The position numbers and the translations under genes are program-made. A stretch of 64,000 bases of DNA from Paramecium tetraurelia (Eukaryota > Ciliophora > Oligohymenophorea > Peniculida > Parameciidae). The stretch covers positions 1-64,000 of the forward strand of contig NW_001798954.1 of NCBI RefSeq assembly GCF_000165425.1, written 5' to 3'. The stretch's first letter is position 1; every line of letters starts with the position of its first letter. Positions 40,719-51,750 of the stretch are shown piece after piece. The notes beneath the pieces are model-generated. The model was not told where the DNA came from. It ran no database searches and saw nothing but the letters and a program-made list of their open reading frames with translations.

Positions 40719-40948
40719 AATTTAAATTACCAATTAAGAAGATCTGATTTTCTATATTATTCTTCAATATAAAATCCAGTCTAAGGAATTCCTTTTAGAC
40801 CTACATTTTATTATAGTTACACAGATAACTAAAGAGAAGAGGATGATCACATTGTAATTTACATAGATATCATTTGTCCTCTATTCTTTTAAAAGTGTTT
40901 TTATTATAATAGTATTGTTATATTATAAGCTCTTTAAATTAATATTTA

Positions 40949-42152
40949 ATGAAGAGTGTAGAACAGTTATTTCCACAATTTTAGGTCGTAAACATAGTGA
41001 GATAAAACCATTATAAAAAATCAGTGATTGTCAAAAGGAATGGATATAATTATATGCTGAGGATTTTTAGTCTTGAGGGAATTCCAAAGGATAGAGTTCA
41101 ATCGATCATTAAAATGCTTAACAAATTATCGAATCACAAGAATCCTCATATTGTTAAATTTTATGAGGCATCCTTTGATCATGATATGACATACTTGGGG
41201 TAATGATAAAAATTGAAGATTAGTATTGTCAGTCAATACTTGGATAAATAATACGAATACCCTTTGAAGGAGGTTGACATTTGGAGTATTATCCAAGAGG
41301 TATCCAACATGTCCTATGTAGTTGTCAATTGCATTACAATAATTTCATCCAAAAAGAGTCCATGGCAAATTATTATTGTCTAATTTATTTCAAAGTAAAG
41401 GAATGACTATTTTGGGTGAGTTGAATGTTCTTTATTATTTGCATAAATAAAACTATCAAGATATCTATTTACTAGCACCAGAATTTATTAGATCTCAAAT
41501 CTACGATCATAAATCAGATATATGGATGGTTGGTTATATGCTCTATTAGATGATGTTCAAGGATCCACCGATAATTACCAACAATGTTGAAATTTTACAT
41601 AAAAAAATACTCAAAGGCATACAAATTACATATAATCCAAATTATAGTCTCAATTTGAACAACCTATTGAGATTGATGATGTGTTATGATGCTGAACTCA
41701 GACCCAATGTTGAATAGATTTAGTATTTCTGTCAGCAATCTAAATTATCTAATGAAGAAATCAACATCAATAGAATATTACCTAAATTTAAAGTAGACAA
41801 AGTAGCCTTACCTAAAAAGAAAACAGAAAAGAAATCAGAACCTGTCTAAAGTGCTGTATATTTGATTGAGGATCAATTTAAATAACCATATTTCCCACCA
41901 TCCAAAATTAAAAAACAAAAGAGATGCCTATAATAAAAATAAACAACCTCTGTCATGGATTTTGGCCAATCTCAAAAAACCAATTACTCTGTATAATTAC
42001 CAAAAGTGTTAAATTCTTAACTTAGTAAATTGAAAGTCAAGGAGGCTAGCACAATTTCAGGATCCATAGAAAAAAGTAATGAACAAGAAATGTACTTTAT
42101 TCTTTAATTTCAGATTGAACAATAAAGCTTAGCTTATTAAATTAGAAATTGA
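40949..42152 (+). CDS. Pseudokinase-like protein
   Basis: ATG 40949 (MKSVEQLFPQFQVVNIV) to TGA 42150-42152, introns 41200-41223 (24 nt) and one of 22 nt near 41310. It aligns by order to a protein kinase fold: HYKKSVIVKRNGYNYMLRIF, a helix C (VQSIIKMLNKLSNHKNPHI), a catalytic-loop position VHGKLLLSNLF, a DFG position ILGEL, and a preserved APE region (YLLAPEFIRS, HKSDIWMVGYMLYQMM). The VAIK lysine, HRD Asp and DFG Asp all appear replaced, so catalysis is unlikely. A Lys/Gln-rich tail (KVALPKKKTEKKSEP) follows. It may act as a scaffold or allosteric partner. Confidence 0.72.
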
Positions 42153-42864
42153 TAGTATTTTTCCACAAACAAAAATAACCTTACATACTTAGAGAAAATC
42201 TCCAAATAGAATTTAATTACAATAAGTATTTTAGAATAGATAAAAAAGTTAAAGATTTTTTTATTGATCATTACAGATTTATTATCTATTATTACAAATT
42301 GTATTAAATAAAGAAATTCTTAAAGCTCATTAAAAATATACTATTATGCTATTAGAAAAATCTAATAGCTAAAATGACTTGTTAATAATCTCATTTTATT
42401 TTTACACCTAATTTTAAGATAAGGATATTATAAATGATTTAAATGAAAAGCCAATTATATGAAAATATGTTATTATTTTACTGATTTAAATGAAATAAAT
42501 TTCTCTCAATATAATCAATCTTAAAATTTAAAATTACAAGCTTAAATAACTAAATATTAATTATGCAGAATAGAATTAAATTTTGATATCCAATCGTATC
42601 TTGAAAAGAATGATGATCACAGATATTTGAGAGGAGGTGTTGACATTTTCTATTGAAAAAGAAACTAAGATTCAATTTAATACTTTAATAATATATAATA
42701 ACTATATAATTGATATCTTCCTCTTTGAACAAATAAGTCATATTTAGTTATTTACAATACAAGTAGCTACGCCAATTCACTTTTAAAGATTAGGAAATAG
42801 GATGGATTTAACATATTAATTTTAATGTAATGATGCAGGTGTAATGTAAAATTCTCATATGGGA
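42153..42864. other. Intergenic, no gene seen
   Basis: About 700 nt, extremely AT-rich between the pseudokinase and the Alba gene. No coding-like frame of note. Confidence 0.45.
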
Positions 42865-43280
42865 TCAATCAAATTCCTGATCTACTCTTTTTTTACCTTC
42901 TGGGGTCAAAGCTAATGAGACTATAAGTTTCACCTTTTTCCTCTCATCATTTACCAAAGTGAATGAGTTGATCTTAGTTATTGTAGCAATCCCTATTTGT
43001 TAAATGAGGAGATATAACCTTGTTATTATAGAGTATCAGCAACCCTAACACCGTTTTTAGAGGCTTCTCCAAGAGAGTGTAATTCTACATTGCCGAATTT
43101 CTTCAAGAATATCTTGGCAATGAATATTTAGGCTTTAAGTGATTTCCTGGTTAAGATTTAGAGATGATTATCTTCAGGATCTAATTTTTATTTTGGTGTC
43201 TGTTGTTATTATTAATTAATGCTATCTGTCCATTTAATTAATAATTTAAATTCTAATAATAATTATTGATTCTCTTATCA
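42865..43280 (-). CDS. Alba-family nucleic acid-binding protein
   Basis: Minus strand, TGA at 42867-42865. The Alba fold is visible: AKIFLKKFGNVELHSLGEA, SKNGVRVADTLQQQG, a 26-nt intron (near 43000), then IATITKINSFTLVNDERK, VKLIVSLALTPEGKKRV. Alba proteins bind RNA or DNA; in protists they act in translation control and RNase P/MRP. The start is unclear. The frame is open back to about 43280 without an in-frame ATG, so a short upstream exon is likely, and the upper boundary given is approximate. The N-terminal part is Gln-rich (INQQQQQTPKQK). Confidence 0.72.
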
Positions 43281-43571
43281 TTTTATGGAAGTACTTTCAA
43301 TATTACTACTATATTATTCTAAATATTTTGGACTGATTTAGGAAAGTAAGCATAAATAACCAATTAAATAGGTTTAAATTGATTAATTATATTAATTTTT
43401 TATTTCTTTCAAGACAGAATAAAGTTAATGAAAAATAAACTAAAAGACTTGATGTGAAATTGTTAGAATTAAATAATATAAAGTAATTATATATATTGAA
43501 ATGAATAACGTGCAATAAAAGGAAAAGAATTGGAAGATAGAGGTATGAATTATTTTTATAAATTTTTGATA

Positions 43572-44728
43572 TCATTATCCTCTTTCAATAATTTTAGATC
43601 TAACTCTGTCAACTAAATCTAATTCTTATTTTCTAACAGAGGTGGCCTTTTCGTATTCAGAAGCGAAATCGTTGCACATTCTAGTAGCACTGTCAAAGAT
43701 TTCACCATTTCTAACCTTAAAACATTAGATATGAAGCATACCTTCTTTCCTCTTGCACTATCAATGATGGCTGATTATTAATCTTAGCAAATGTCCATGG
43801 TGGTGATGTGATCTCTTAATTTATTTTCAGTTCTCTTCAAGTTGTTGTAATATTCAACCAAATGAACTCTTCTGTCATCATATTCTTAGATGGATTGATC
43901 CTCTTCTTCTGAAATCTTTTATAAGTTTGTGTACAAATTCTATTCCAAGTTTTATAAAAGTTACTTAAGTCTTTCAAAAACTTCAATGTAGCTATTCAAT
44001 TATAATAATAAATACCCTCCATTTTATGTGAGCATTTAAGCGAAGATGCTTGAAATTTGACTCATGATGTTGGTTGTCTTCAATTTGACTGCATCTTAAA
44101 TCATTCTCAAAGAGATCTCTGACATTTAAGCCAATGAGGCACCTCCTGATTAGAAACTATCTAAGATTTTCAAACTTTCTTAGATTGATCTCAAGGCATC
44201 AATGTGATCTTATTTCTTGGCATTGTAATTTTAAGCACCTGCTTATCTAATTGAATCTAAGATCTTGATATCAGTATCAGTTGCCTAATATGATATTTAT
44301 ATTAATTACTTTTTGACTATCCAAATTGTTATCTAATTCAGCATCAGCCTTCTTTTTTGAGGTTGAACAATTTTCATATTATTCAGTTGCTCTGTTTAAG
44401 ACTTATTCGGCATCTTTGACGTCTTTGGTTCTTAATTCCAATTCAGCACTGCATTGATTTCTTTGATCTGTGTATAATTAATCGTGTCTGATTTATTCTG
44501 AATCAATAGATGCTCTTAAGCTATCCAAAAAGTTGACGGCTGTGTCAACAGAACCACCTGAAGTCAATTTGCTTTCCAATTCTGTCAAGATGCTTACCAA
44601 GGAGGGCTTACTCTTACCAATGATTGGATATCTATTGGGTTTATGAATAGAACTCACTTATGGATGAGATCGCCAGCAAAGGCATTTCCTGCCAACAATA
44701 ACACTAAGGTCACTGCAATAACTTTCAT
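43572..44728 (-). CDS. Trichocyst matrix protein
   Basis: Minus strand, ATG 44728 to TGA 43574-43572, about 365 residues. A clean signal peptide (MKVIAVTLVLLLAGNAFA) is followed, across a 26-nt intron (GTGAGT...CCCAATAG), by a propeptide-like segment (YPIIGKSKPSLVSILTELE). The mature coiled regions come next (DTAVNFLDSLRASIDSEQI, DAEQVLNRATEQYENC). The C-terminus is ASEYEKATSVRKQELDL then VDRVRSKIIERG. It is the same secretory-granule family as the gene at 35972-37075 but clearly a different subfamily. These proteins crystallise in trichocysts and expand on Ca2+-triggered exocytosis. Confidence 0.87.
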
Positions 44729-44773
44729 TATTATAATTAAAATAAAAACGGATTATGTTAACTACTTATATAA

Positions 44774-46222
44774 TCATAGAAGTTATTAATAAAACAATAT
44801 ATATCCTTATTGTTAGAGTACATCAATGTTGTTTACTTATTTAATCTTTTGATCATTGAATAGCCACCATTTATTTTATCTCTTGCAATAAGAATAATAG
44901 TGACCTTACTCTAGAGAACCAGAATGGACAATAATTCCAACTAAACTGTATTTGATACCACAAAATGTCGATTCCAGTGAAAACTTTACATGTTAGATTA
45001 TTTTGTTTGATTTTGGAAAAAACTTGAATCTTTTTAGATGTAGTATTAAATATTAAGGTAATTTAATAATTCTTGTCTTTTTGATGGCTGTTTTCTTTTT
45101 ATGACAGCAATCGCATTTGTAATCCTGGATCAATTCATCTTTAAGAAACTCATCCAAGGATTGATTAATGGAATTGATTTTGTTCAAAGCCAACGATAAA
45201 GTCAAGAAATCTTCAGTTATTGAGGACTTATGCGAACAATTTTTGCAAATAATTTCACTTATCGTCTATCCTTTAAGATATTTCTCAATAATATTAGGCA
45301 ATTTAGTTTGTTGTTAGCCTTGCTTTTTATTGAAGTTGCTTATTTCATCTTCTAAACTCGATATCAAAAACAACAAAAATTCTTATGCATCATGTTGGTG
45401 TTTTGGATTGAATTTCTTACTGATAGTATTGCGCAAAGAGTTAATTTTGATATAATCATATTAGGTATCTTTGAGCTATCGAAGAAGTTCTTGATAATTG
45501 CGACATAATGTCATAGATTATGAGTGTTATCTATTGATACTATTTAAAATGAAGTTGTTGAGTTCCTATATGCTCATCATGCATTATAATGTTGAATGCA
45601 TATAGCAAAAGTACAACTCATTCTTCAACCCTTTGATTGGAATCTCAGGATTTATATCTAATTGAGATACGCTCGAAATTATGCTAATATCAACGGACTT
45701 TGCTCTGTCTGTTGTTGAACTGGCATTGGAGGTTGGAGATGGGGGAATTTTCTCATCCAGAATTTCAGGACCTCCACTATACTCTTCAAGAAGGAACTTC
45801 CAAACTGTCTCATTCACCACAAAGAAATCCACATTCCTCATCTGATTCCTATTTTGTAACAAGTCAGTATTGTCAATTGGACCAGGCAATGTACTTGAGT
45901 TGTCATATAAATATGTTGTGTATTTCTATGCCCAAGCTCCATTCAATCTGTACCAATCCGAATCGGTATTCTTTTTCAAATCAACCAACCTTTTTATTAA
46001 TTGGCATTCCAATTCTCGACGAATGTTTCCTTGAGCATTTCTGAATTAATTTTATAATTTAAGTATTTGAGGGACTTCACGAGAATATGAGGGAGCCTTC
46101 TTCTAAGGGAACTACGGGACCTGCTGATTTATTGAACTGCTTGAGTTATACACAATATTACATTACTTATCTTCTTCATTCAAGTTTTCACTATTATTAT
46201 CAGTGTCTTAAAATGATTGCAT
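44774..46222 (-). CDS. DUSP-containing ubiquitin-specific protease
   Basis: Minus strand, ATG 46222 (MQSFQDTDNNSENLNEED) to TGA 44776-44774. An N-terminal DUSP domain (DSDWYRLNGAWAQKY, LPGPIDNTDLLQNRNQ, VNETVWKFLLEEYSGGPEI) as in USP4/USP15/USP11 precedes a USP catalytic domain. The Cys box is GLKNELYFCYMHSTLQCM, the QQD-like helix HDAQEFLLFLISSLEDEI, the zinc ribbon CDCC, and the His box is EQGHYYSYCKRQNKWWLF then ND. The catalytic Cys, His and Asp/Asn are present, but the residues before the Cys differ from the usual GNTC. It removes ubiquitin from substrates; target unknown. Some introns in the distal half were not individually mapped. Confidence 0.85.
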
Positions 46223-46519
46223 TTAATGTAATTAAATAAAAACAATATAATATCAAAAAATCAAAACAGTTCATTTATATCTATCTATCACCTAAATGTT
46301 GTCATAAGTGCTCGCAAGTAAATCTTGCCTAATTTCAGTATTCTATCGTGGCCAATTCTAAAACTACTGCTCACACTTGATATAGAAAGTATAAATATAT
46401 ATGTTCAGAAAATTCAAATGTTAACAAATTTTTTGGATTATTTATTTTTTAAATTAACAGTATTTCTAATACTATTTTAGTCTAATAGAAATAGCAATTT
46501 TTAAGTCTTATGACTGATA

Positions 46520-47301
46520 TCACTTTGGATTAATTATTGAATCAAATTCAACTGTGTTGACAAAATCGAATTATATTGTAGGAATGACTGAATTCATAAA
46601 CTTCAAAAATATTGTTGAAGAATTATCAGGATGTCTTTTATTTTCCGCACATCCATTGTCTCTCTTTTAATCTACAAAGAATTTAAGAGTATCAGCAGGT
46701 AGAATTGTAGCCAGCTTGATATTTAATTCAAGAAATTCTCCTCATTCACAGTTTTATCAGCATACTCTCCCGAGACATCCTAACAAATAAATGAGATTAA
46801 ATTATTTCTCTTTGACTTCTTAATAACTCTATTGTCTATCATCAACTTTGCCACTCAAATACAATAGAGGAGTGATATAATAGAGATCATAAGTAATGTA
46901 CAAGTTGTAATATCTATATTGGCTTTAAGTAATTTCTTATGTTGGCTGATCCTCTTTCTTGATTATTGTGACTTCCTCTCCATCTTATTATTCAGAGAAA
47001 GTGCCCCAGCTATTTAAATCTTTAATTCTCTTAAAAGAGATTATATTTTCTTGAATTTAAACTATTTTTATCATCTGGCACATCTGGCAAATACTTGTTT
47101 TTATTTTGATCATTGATTGCCTTAAACCATTTCCAATTGCCTCCGTTACTTATCAGCCAATTCTCAGCCAAATATTCATTTAACACATTTTTACATTTAT
47201 AAATTCCTCTGAAGTCAACATTCCTATTGTGAGGAAAACCGATGCCTTAGGACGAGCTATAAAAGTAGGCACAAGGGATTATTTGAACCAATTTAAATCA
47301 T
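46520..47301 (-). CDS. ATG3: ATG3-like autophagy E2 protein, active site not found
   Basis: Minus strand, ATG 47301, TGA 46522-46520. After a ~32-nt intron the N-terminus reads ARPKASVFLTIGMLTSEEF, close to the GxLTPEEF motif of ATG3. NWKWF and NKYLPDVPDDKN follow. The E2 part has YYNLYITYDLYYITPLLYL then SGKVDDRQ, and DVSGEYADKTV. The end (FLKFMNSVIPTIQFDF) is the conserved ATG3 C-terminus. ATG3 transfers ATG8 to phosphatidylethanolamine through a Cys in HPC. Here the corresponding stretch reads ATILPADTLKFFVD, with no Cys, reached through an intron whose exact borders I could not fix. It may be an inactive paralog, or the exon call may be wrong. Confidence 0.68.
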
Positions 47302-47333
47302 GTAATTAATTAAAATATCAAAATATTAATTAG
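47302..47333. promoter_or_regulatory. Very short divergent promoter region
   Basis: 32 bp separate the starts of the ATG3-like (minus) and PLP-enzyme-like (plus) genes. Only A/T-rich sequence is seen. Confidence 0.4.
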
Positions 47334-48444
47334 ATGGGTTGTGCTTAAAGTAGGTAAAATGAGAAATCCAACATGATCTCGTGTGAAATTAAATATCTAC
47401 TACCAGAATTGGTCTAGGCCATTAAACTAGGATAGCAATGTCTTTACTCTGAAGATTCTCCAATTAAGGTATGTTTTATAATATATATCACTATAGTTGA
47501 CTCCCATAAAGGAGATAGAAGGAATATATTGTAAATTGGAGAGTCTCTTACCATCTGGCTCTGTCAAAATGAGAGCCATGTATCATATGTTGTATAGGTT
47601 GCAGCAAAAAAAACGGCATAAAGGAATAGAATAATTGAATCTCGTTATTTGTTCTTCTGGAAATGCGGCTATGGCTTGTATAGAGTGCCTAAAATTAATG
47701 AAATAAGAGAAGAGATAAGACTTATAGGCAGAGTAAACGGTTAGCGAATTTCTTTAAGACGATACACCAACTGACCCAGGATAATCAGCTCTCATTAAGG
47801 ATTAGTAATTATCTTCTAAAATAAAACCATATGAATTACTTGGATAAGTGTTTATATTTAGTAAGCATTTGAATGAGTTGCATCATTTTTAAGATTTACC
47901 CAATGTCAAAGTCATCAATTCTCAATTAAATAGATCAGAAACAGAATTTGAAGCATTTAAATATGCTGAAGATAATGGCTATGATTATCTAGATCTATAT
48001 AATGATGTCGATGTTTTCGGAGGTTACGCAACCATTGGATTTGAAATTGATTAATGGCAAGTTCTAACAAAAACTAAAATTGACTATGTATTCGTAACGT
48101 TAAAGGGTGGAGCCTTAATTGCAGCCATAGCGTTTTACTTAAAATACATAGCCAAAAATTAAGTCAAAGTAATTGGGGTTATGTTATATGGTTCCAGCAG
48201 AAAAGAATCGACATTATGTTCTCAAATTATTGAAGGATTTATCGATGAAATTATGTTTGTTACTACTTATGAAGTCGAAAAAGCTTAATGCGAATTAGCA
48301 AAAGCAGAAGAAATTGCAGAATTCAATTCTGCTATCGCTTATGCTGGATGCAAAAAAACATAATATAAAAATAGTCTTGTCGTTCTCTCAGGAAGTAACG
48401 TCCCAGTGAGTGATTTATCTAAACTCATATCTAAATACGAATGA
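47334..48444 (+). CDS. Ser/Thr dehydratase-like PLP enzyme with N-terminal acylation motif
   Basis: ATG 47334 (MGCAQSRQNEKSNMI) to TGA 48442-48444, about 360 residues with one 28-nt intron near 47470. The fold is that of the tryptophan synthase beta/threonine dehydratase group. KLESLLPSGSVKMRAMYHM holds the predicted PLP lysine (as in PSGSFKxR), LVICSSGNAAMACIECL matches the SSGNxA phosphate/substrate loop, VFVTLKGGALIAAIAFYL matches the Gly-rich PLP phosphate loop, and SLVVLSGSNV matches the SGGN end. The MGC start predicts myristoylation plus palmitoylation, unusual for this soluble enzyme class. Substrate unknown. Confidence 0.8.
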
Positions 48445-48515
48445 TAATTCTATTCAATATAATAACTTATTATTTAATTCATTAATTTGCTAAATAGAAT
48501 TACATTTCATCATAG

Positions 48516-49952
48516 TCATCCTAACTATGAAACTTTATCACTACGCTCTCCTTTGAATTGTACATAAATCCTGGAGTCACCTATTTTAACTCTGCCACTA
48601 AGGGTTACTTTGGTTTCTAGATCAATTGAGTATGTTCTAATACAAATTTTATCGAAGCCTAAAACAATTGGAATCAATCCTTACCTTTTGATTTGGAATG
48701 GTCATGTCCTCGCTATCATACAATAAAATATTTCTGTCTATTGATACTATGGCTAAACAATTTTACCATTTAGTCAACACTGATCCAACATCTCTTTATA
48801 ATCTAGAAAAAAACTTTAGTATAAATGGATTCGTCTATGGCATTGTGGGTTTTAGTAATGATCCTGGAAACTAAGTTAAATAATATTTAATTTGAGGAAA
48901 TCCAATCTCTTATGATTTTAAAACATCCTTAATAAATGCAACATCTTTAAAAACTATCTAACTACTTTCCTCTATTGAATTATACTCTTTAAATTTCTAT
49001 AAGACCAATTATACCTAGGCACTTGGAGTTGTACCTGAATATGTTTCATGAAACTTTTCCAAATAATATCTCATTCCTACAGAAATAATTTCTAATCTTT
49101 AAGATTCTTATTTTATAATCTCATTATAATAAGCAATAATATCCTCTCCTAATTATGTCAATTAAGTGATTTGTTAATGCATAGCGTGTTTAAACTTTCT
49201 TTCTTAATTAAACAAGTCCTTAGATCTTTTTTTATGGTTACCTCCATTGCTCATCATTTCATTGTACAACTTATAAAATTTCTTGCTTCTTTCAGTAAGA
49301 ATAGCGAGTTATTCTCTCGCCGACTTTCTTTTCGCTTTGATTTTAGCAACTATTCCATTGATATTATTAGAATATGCACTGAGGTTTGTTTCGAATTTCT
49401 CTTTTATCATTTTTTCCATATTTGTTACCAATATACTAAGTGACTTGCCTTAGGCTTAATGCAACTAGTTGAGATGCTCTAATGATGCTGAAAATTTAGG
49501 ATAGATGACTTAATCTTAATCTTTAAAGATTGAGAGAAAAGAAGGATTTTTATGAGTTAATAACTTCACATTATTTTACTCTTAGGCGATACGATCCTTT
49601 AAAAAGGCTATTATTGCTTAGAGACTCCTGTCTGAGATCAGTACTCTCAGGTCTAGCTATTCAATGACATTATCTGAGCAAAGCAAGTGCTACCTTGCAT
49701 TAGTAAGGATAAATTCTTCGGATTATTTGAATTATTGAAATCCTTCACTTTTCCTATTAATGCTCATCTCACGAAAGATCTTTTTTAGTGGATTTATAAT
49801 ACATTGCCTTTTAACTCTGGATTAATAGGTTTTAATGGAGGTGGGAGAGGGTTTTATGGTGGGAGATGATTCTCCAGAGTTTGTTATGTAATGAGGTCTC
49901 TATCAATATCTCGTACTGACTCAAATTAACCATCAGGGTTATAAGTTTGCAT
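48516..49952 (-). CDS. BAR/F-BAR-like protein with PH-like C-terminus
   Basis: Minus strand, ATG 49952 (MQTYNPDGQFESVRDID) to TGA 48518-48516, about 460 residues. After a Pro-rich N-terminus (NHLPPQNPLPPPLKPINP) comes a long helical domain of BAR type: GKSLSILVTNMEKMIKEKF, KIKAKRKSAREQLAIL, ERSKKFYKLYNEMM, DIIAYYNEIIKQESQRLE. A C-terminal beta-rich segment follows (WQNCLAIVSIDRNILLY, TKVTLSGRVKIGDSRIYVQF), compatible with a PH domain. Such proteins bend or sense membranes. An intron interrupts the PH-like part near 48680. The family call rests on helix pattern and domain order, not on a strict motif. Confidence 0.55.
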
Positions 49953-50125
49953 ACAAAAATTCCCTTATAATTAAAATTAATATTAAAATAAATTCAATAA
50001 GGGGAGGAGAGGAGATTTGCATATTCTTATAAAGTTTAATATTCCTTTGAATTGAAATTGGTGTTGTAAAAGGAGTGTGCGTATGTAAATAATATATTTT
50101 TTGAATATTAAATTAAAATGGCTTC

Positions 50126-51684
50126 TCATTTTTTCTAAGGTTTTTCAACTTTTCTTTTAGTTTTTCTTTTCTTGTCTTATAAATATATAATGATTGCATT
50201 ACTGTCTTCATCTTCTTAATTTTTCAGCTAATAAGCTAAAGTTTCTTTGATAAGGGGTCTTTGGATATCAATAGGTTTATCAATAATCTTGGCGTTAGCA
50301 TTAACTATTTAATCGTTAATAGTCAATTATAAATGGACTGGAGGACGTAAAGCCTCCTGCAATTATGAGGACGATGAATACAAGAGTAAATAACTTGATA
50401 ATTAAAATTTCTTCAATACTTCCTATTTAACTAAAAAACATAAATCCCAATAAGATCTCCATATTTTTTAAACTCCTAATACACATTAAAAGCAAGCACA
50501 TCTCTATCGAGTTCAACTTGAACCTCATAATTTCTTAACAATTCCTAAACAGGACGCTATTTCTTAGCTACTACCAAAAGTGGTATGCCCTTAACATGTA
50601 AGCAGGGCCTCAAGTTGCAGAGAAATTGAGCAGTATTTTCATCTTAAAACTATAATTCCAAAAATTGCATCTTATCTAAAGTGTCTTAATATTTAAAATA
50701 TATATTAACTCCAAACGTGACTAATAGGAGCACTCTATTTATGTTGAGACACAATTTCTTAAATCACTTCATTCTCATTCACTTCTTATGGGATAGAAAA
50801 GATGTACACAGTATTCTTATCTGTAAAGACTTATTAAGGCTTAATGGGTTAGACACTCTCTTTGATGGAATCTCTGGATGAACTTTGGGAGGAATGCCTG
50901 TTTTTCTTTGTCTTCTTGACTCTTCTTGGCTCACTCGAAGAAGATAGAGATCTTCTCTTAGATCCTTGCCATACTTGTTTGTTATCCACTCTCTTGCTTT
51001 TCCTCTTCTTGCTTGTGCTCCTGCTCTTGTATCTCCTTGAGGATTCACTACTGTCACTTCTGCCCTTTGATTATTGCTAAGATGAAATAGAAATTTAAAA
51101 CATTTCTTCTTAAAGAACGTTCCAGGTGTTCTTTGTCAAGCATCTTCTTGTTTTCCAAATAATTCTTGAAGGCATCACTTAACTCCACAGTCTCCTTCTA
51201 TCTTCCTATATGAATAACATCCAAGAAACCAATTACCATTGCGTCCAAAATTGAAATGCTTTTTTCCAATATATACTAATTTAGCATTATCGTCATTTGT
51301 CATTCCTATAGCTACATCACAAAATGACCCTTACTAATTAAACATTTACACAACTTCACATGATCCAGCCAAATTCACTAGATATTGCAATTCATACCTT
51401 TCCTCTTAACGAAACTCAAGAATTCATTATCGCTCATGCCATTCATGTGCACATGGCGTATATAGAAATGCACCTTGAATTCGCTATTGGATTAATAACG
51501 CTTTCCGATCTTATTCTCAAAAGATGATGAAGGAGATGAATCATTAGAAGAGGTACGCTTGTTAGTTGAAGTCTTATGAGCAGGATCATTTCGACTTTCT
51601 TCAGGATACTAAGCTACGATACCTCCCTCCTCTTTAATTTCTTGTTTTGCTCCATCCTCTTGTTACTGCTAAATCATATTCATT
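50126..51684 (-). CDS. RS-domain splicing-factor-like protein
   Basis: Minus strand, ATG 51684 (MNMIQQQQEDGAKQEIKE) to TGA 50128-50126. An N-terminal domain (SEFKVHFYIRHVHMNGMSDN, YIGKKHFNFGRNG), a helix (LSDAFKNYLENKKMLDKEH), then an RS domain rich in SR/RS pairs (YKSRSTSKKRKSKRV, RRSLSSSSEPRRVKKTK). The C-terminal part has RRM-like strands (TVYIFSIPQEVNENEVI, ENTAQFLCNLRPCLHVKG, GIPLLVVAKK) and a Lys-rich end. Introns of 25 and 31 nt were mapped. The RS region is the natural substrate type of the SRPK kinase found at 32623-34778. The RRM assignment is by pattern only. Confidence 0.68.
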
Positions 51685-51750
51685 ATTAAAATATTAATGG
51701 GTTAGTTGTAACTATGCACATCCTATAATCAATTATATAAAAATATAATT

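Noticed and set aside
45700-46044. Plus-strand frame of 114 codons opposite the USP gene
   Set aside because: The minus strand carries an unmistakable DUSP domain; the plus frame has no conserved features.
50779-51057. Minus-strand standard-code frame MTVVNPQGDTRAGAQ...
   Set aside because: It is an out-of-frame reading of the RS domain; the neighbouring frame gives SR/RS repeats that continue into conserved sequence.
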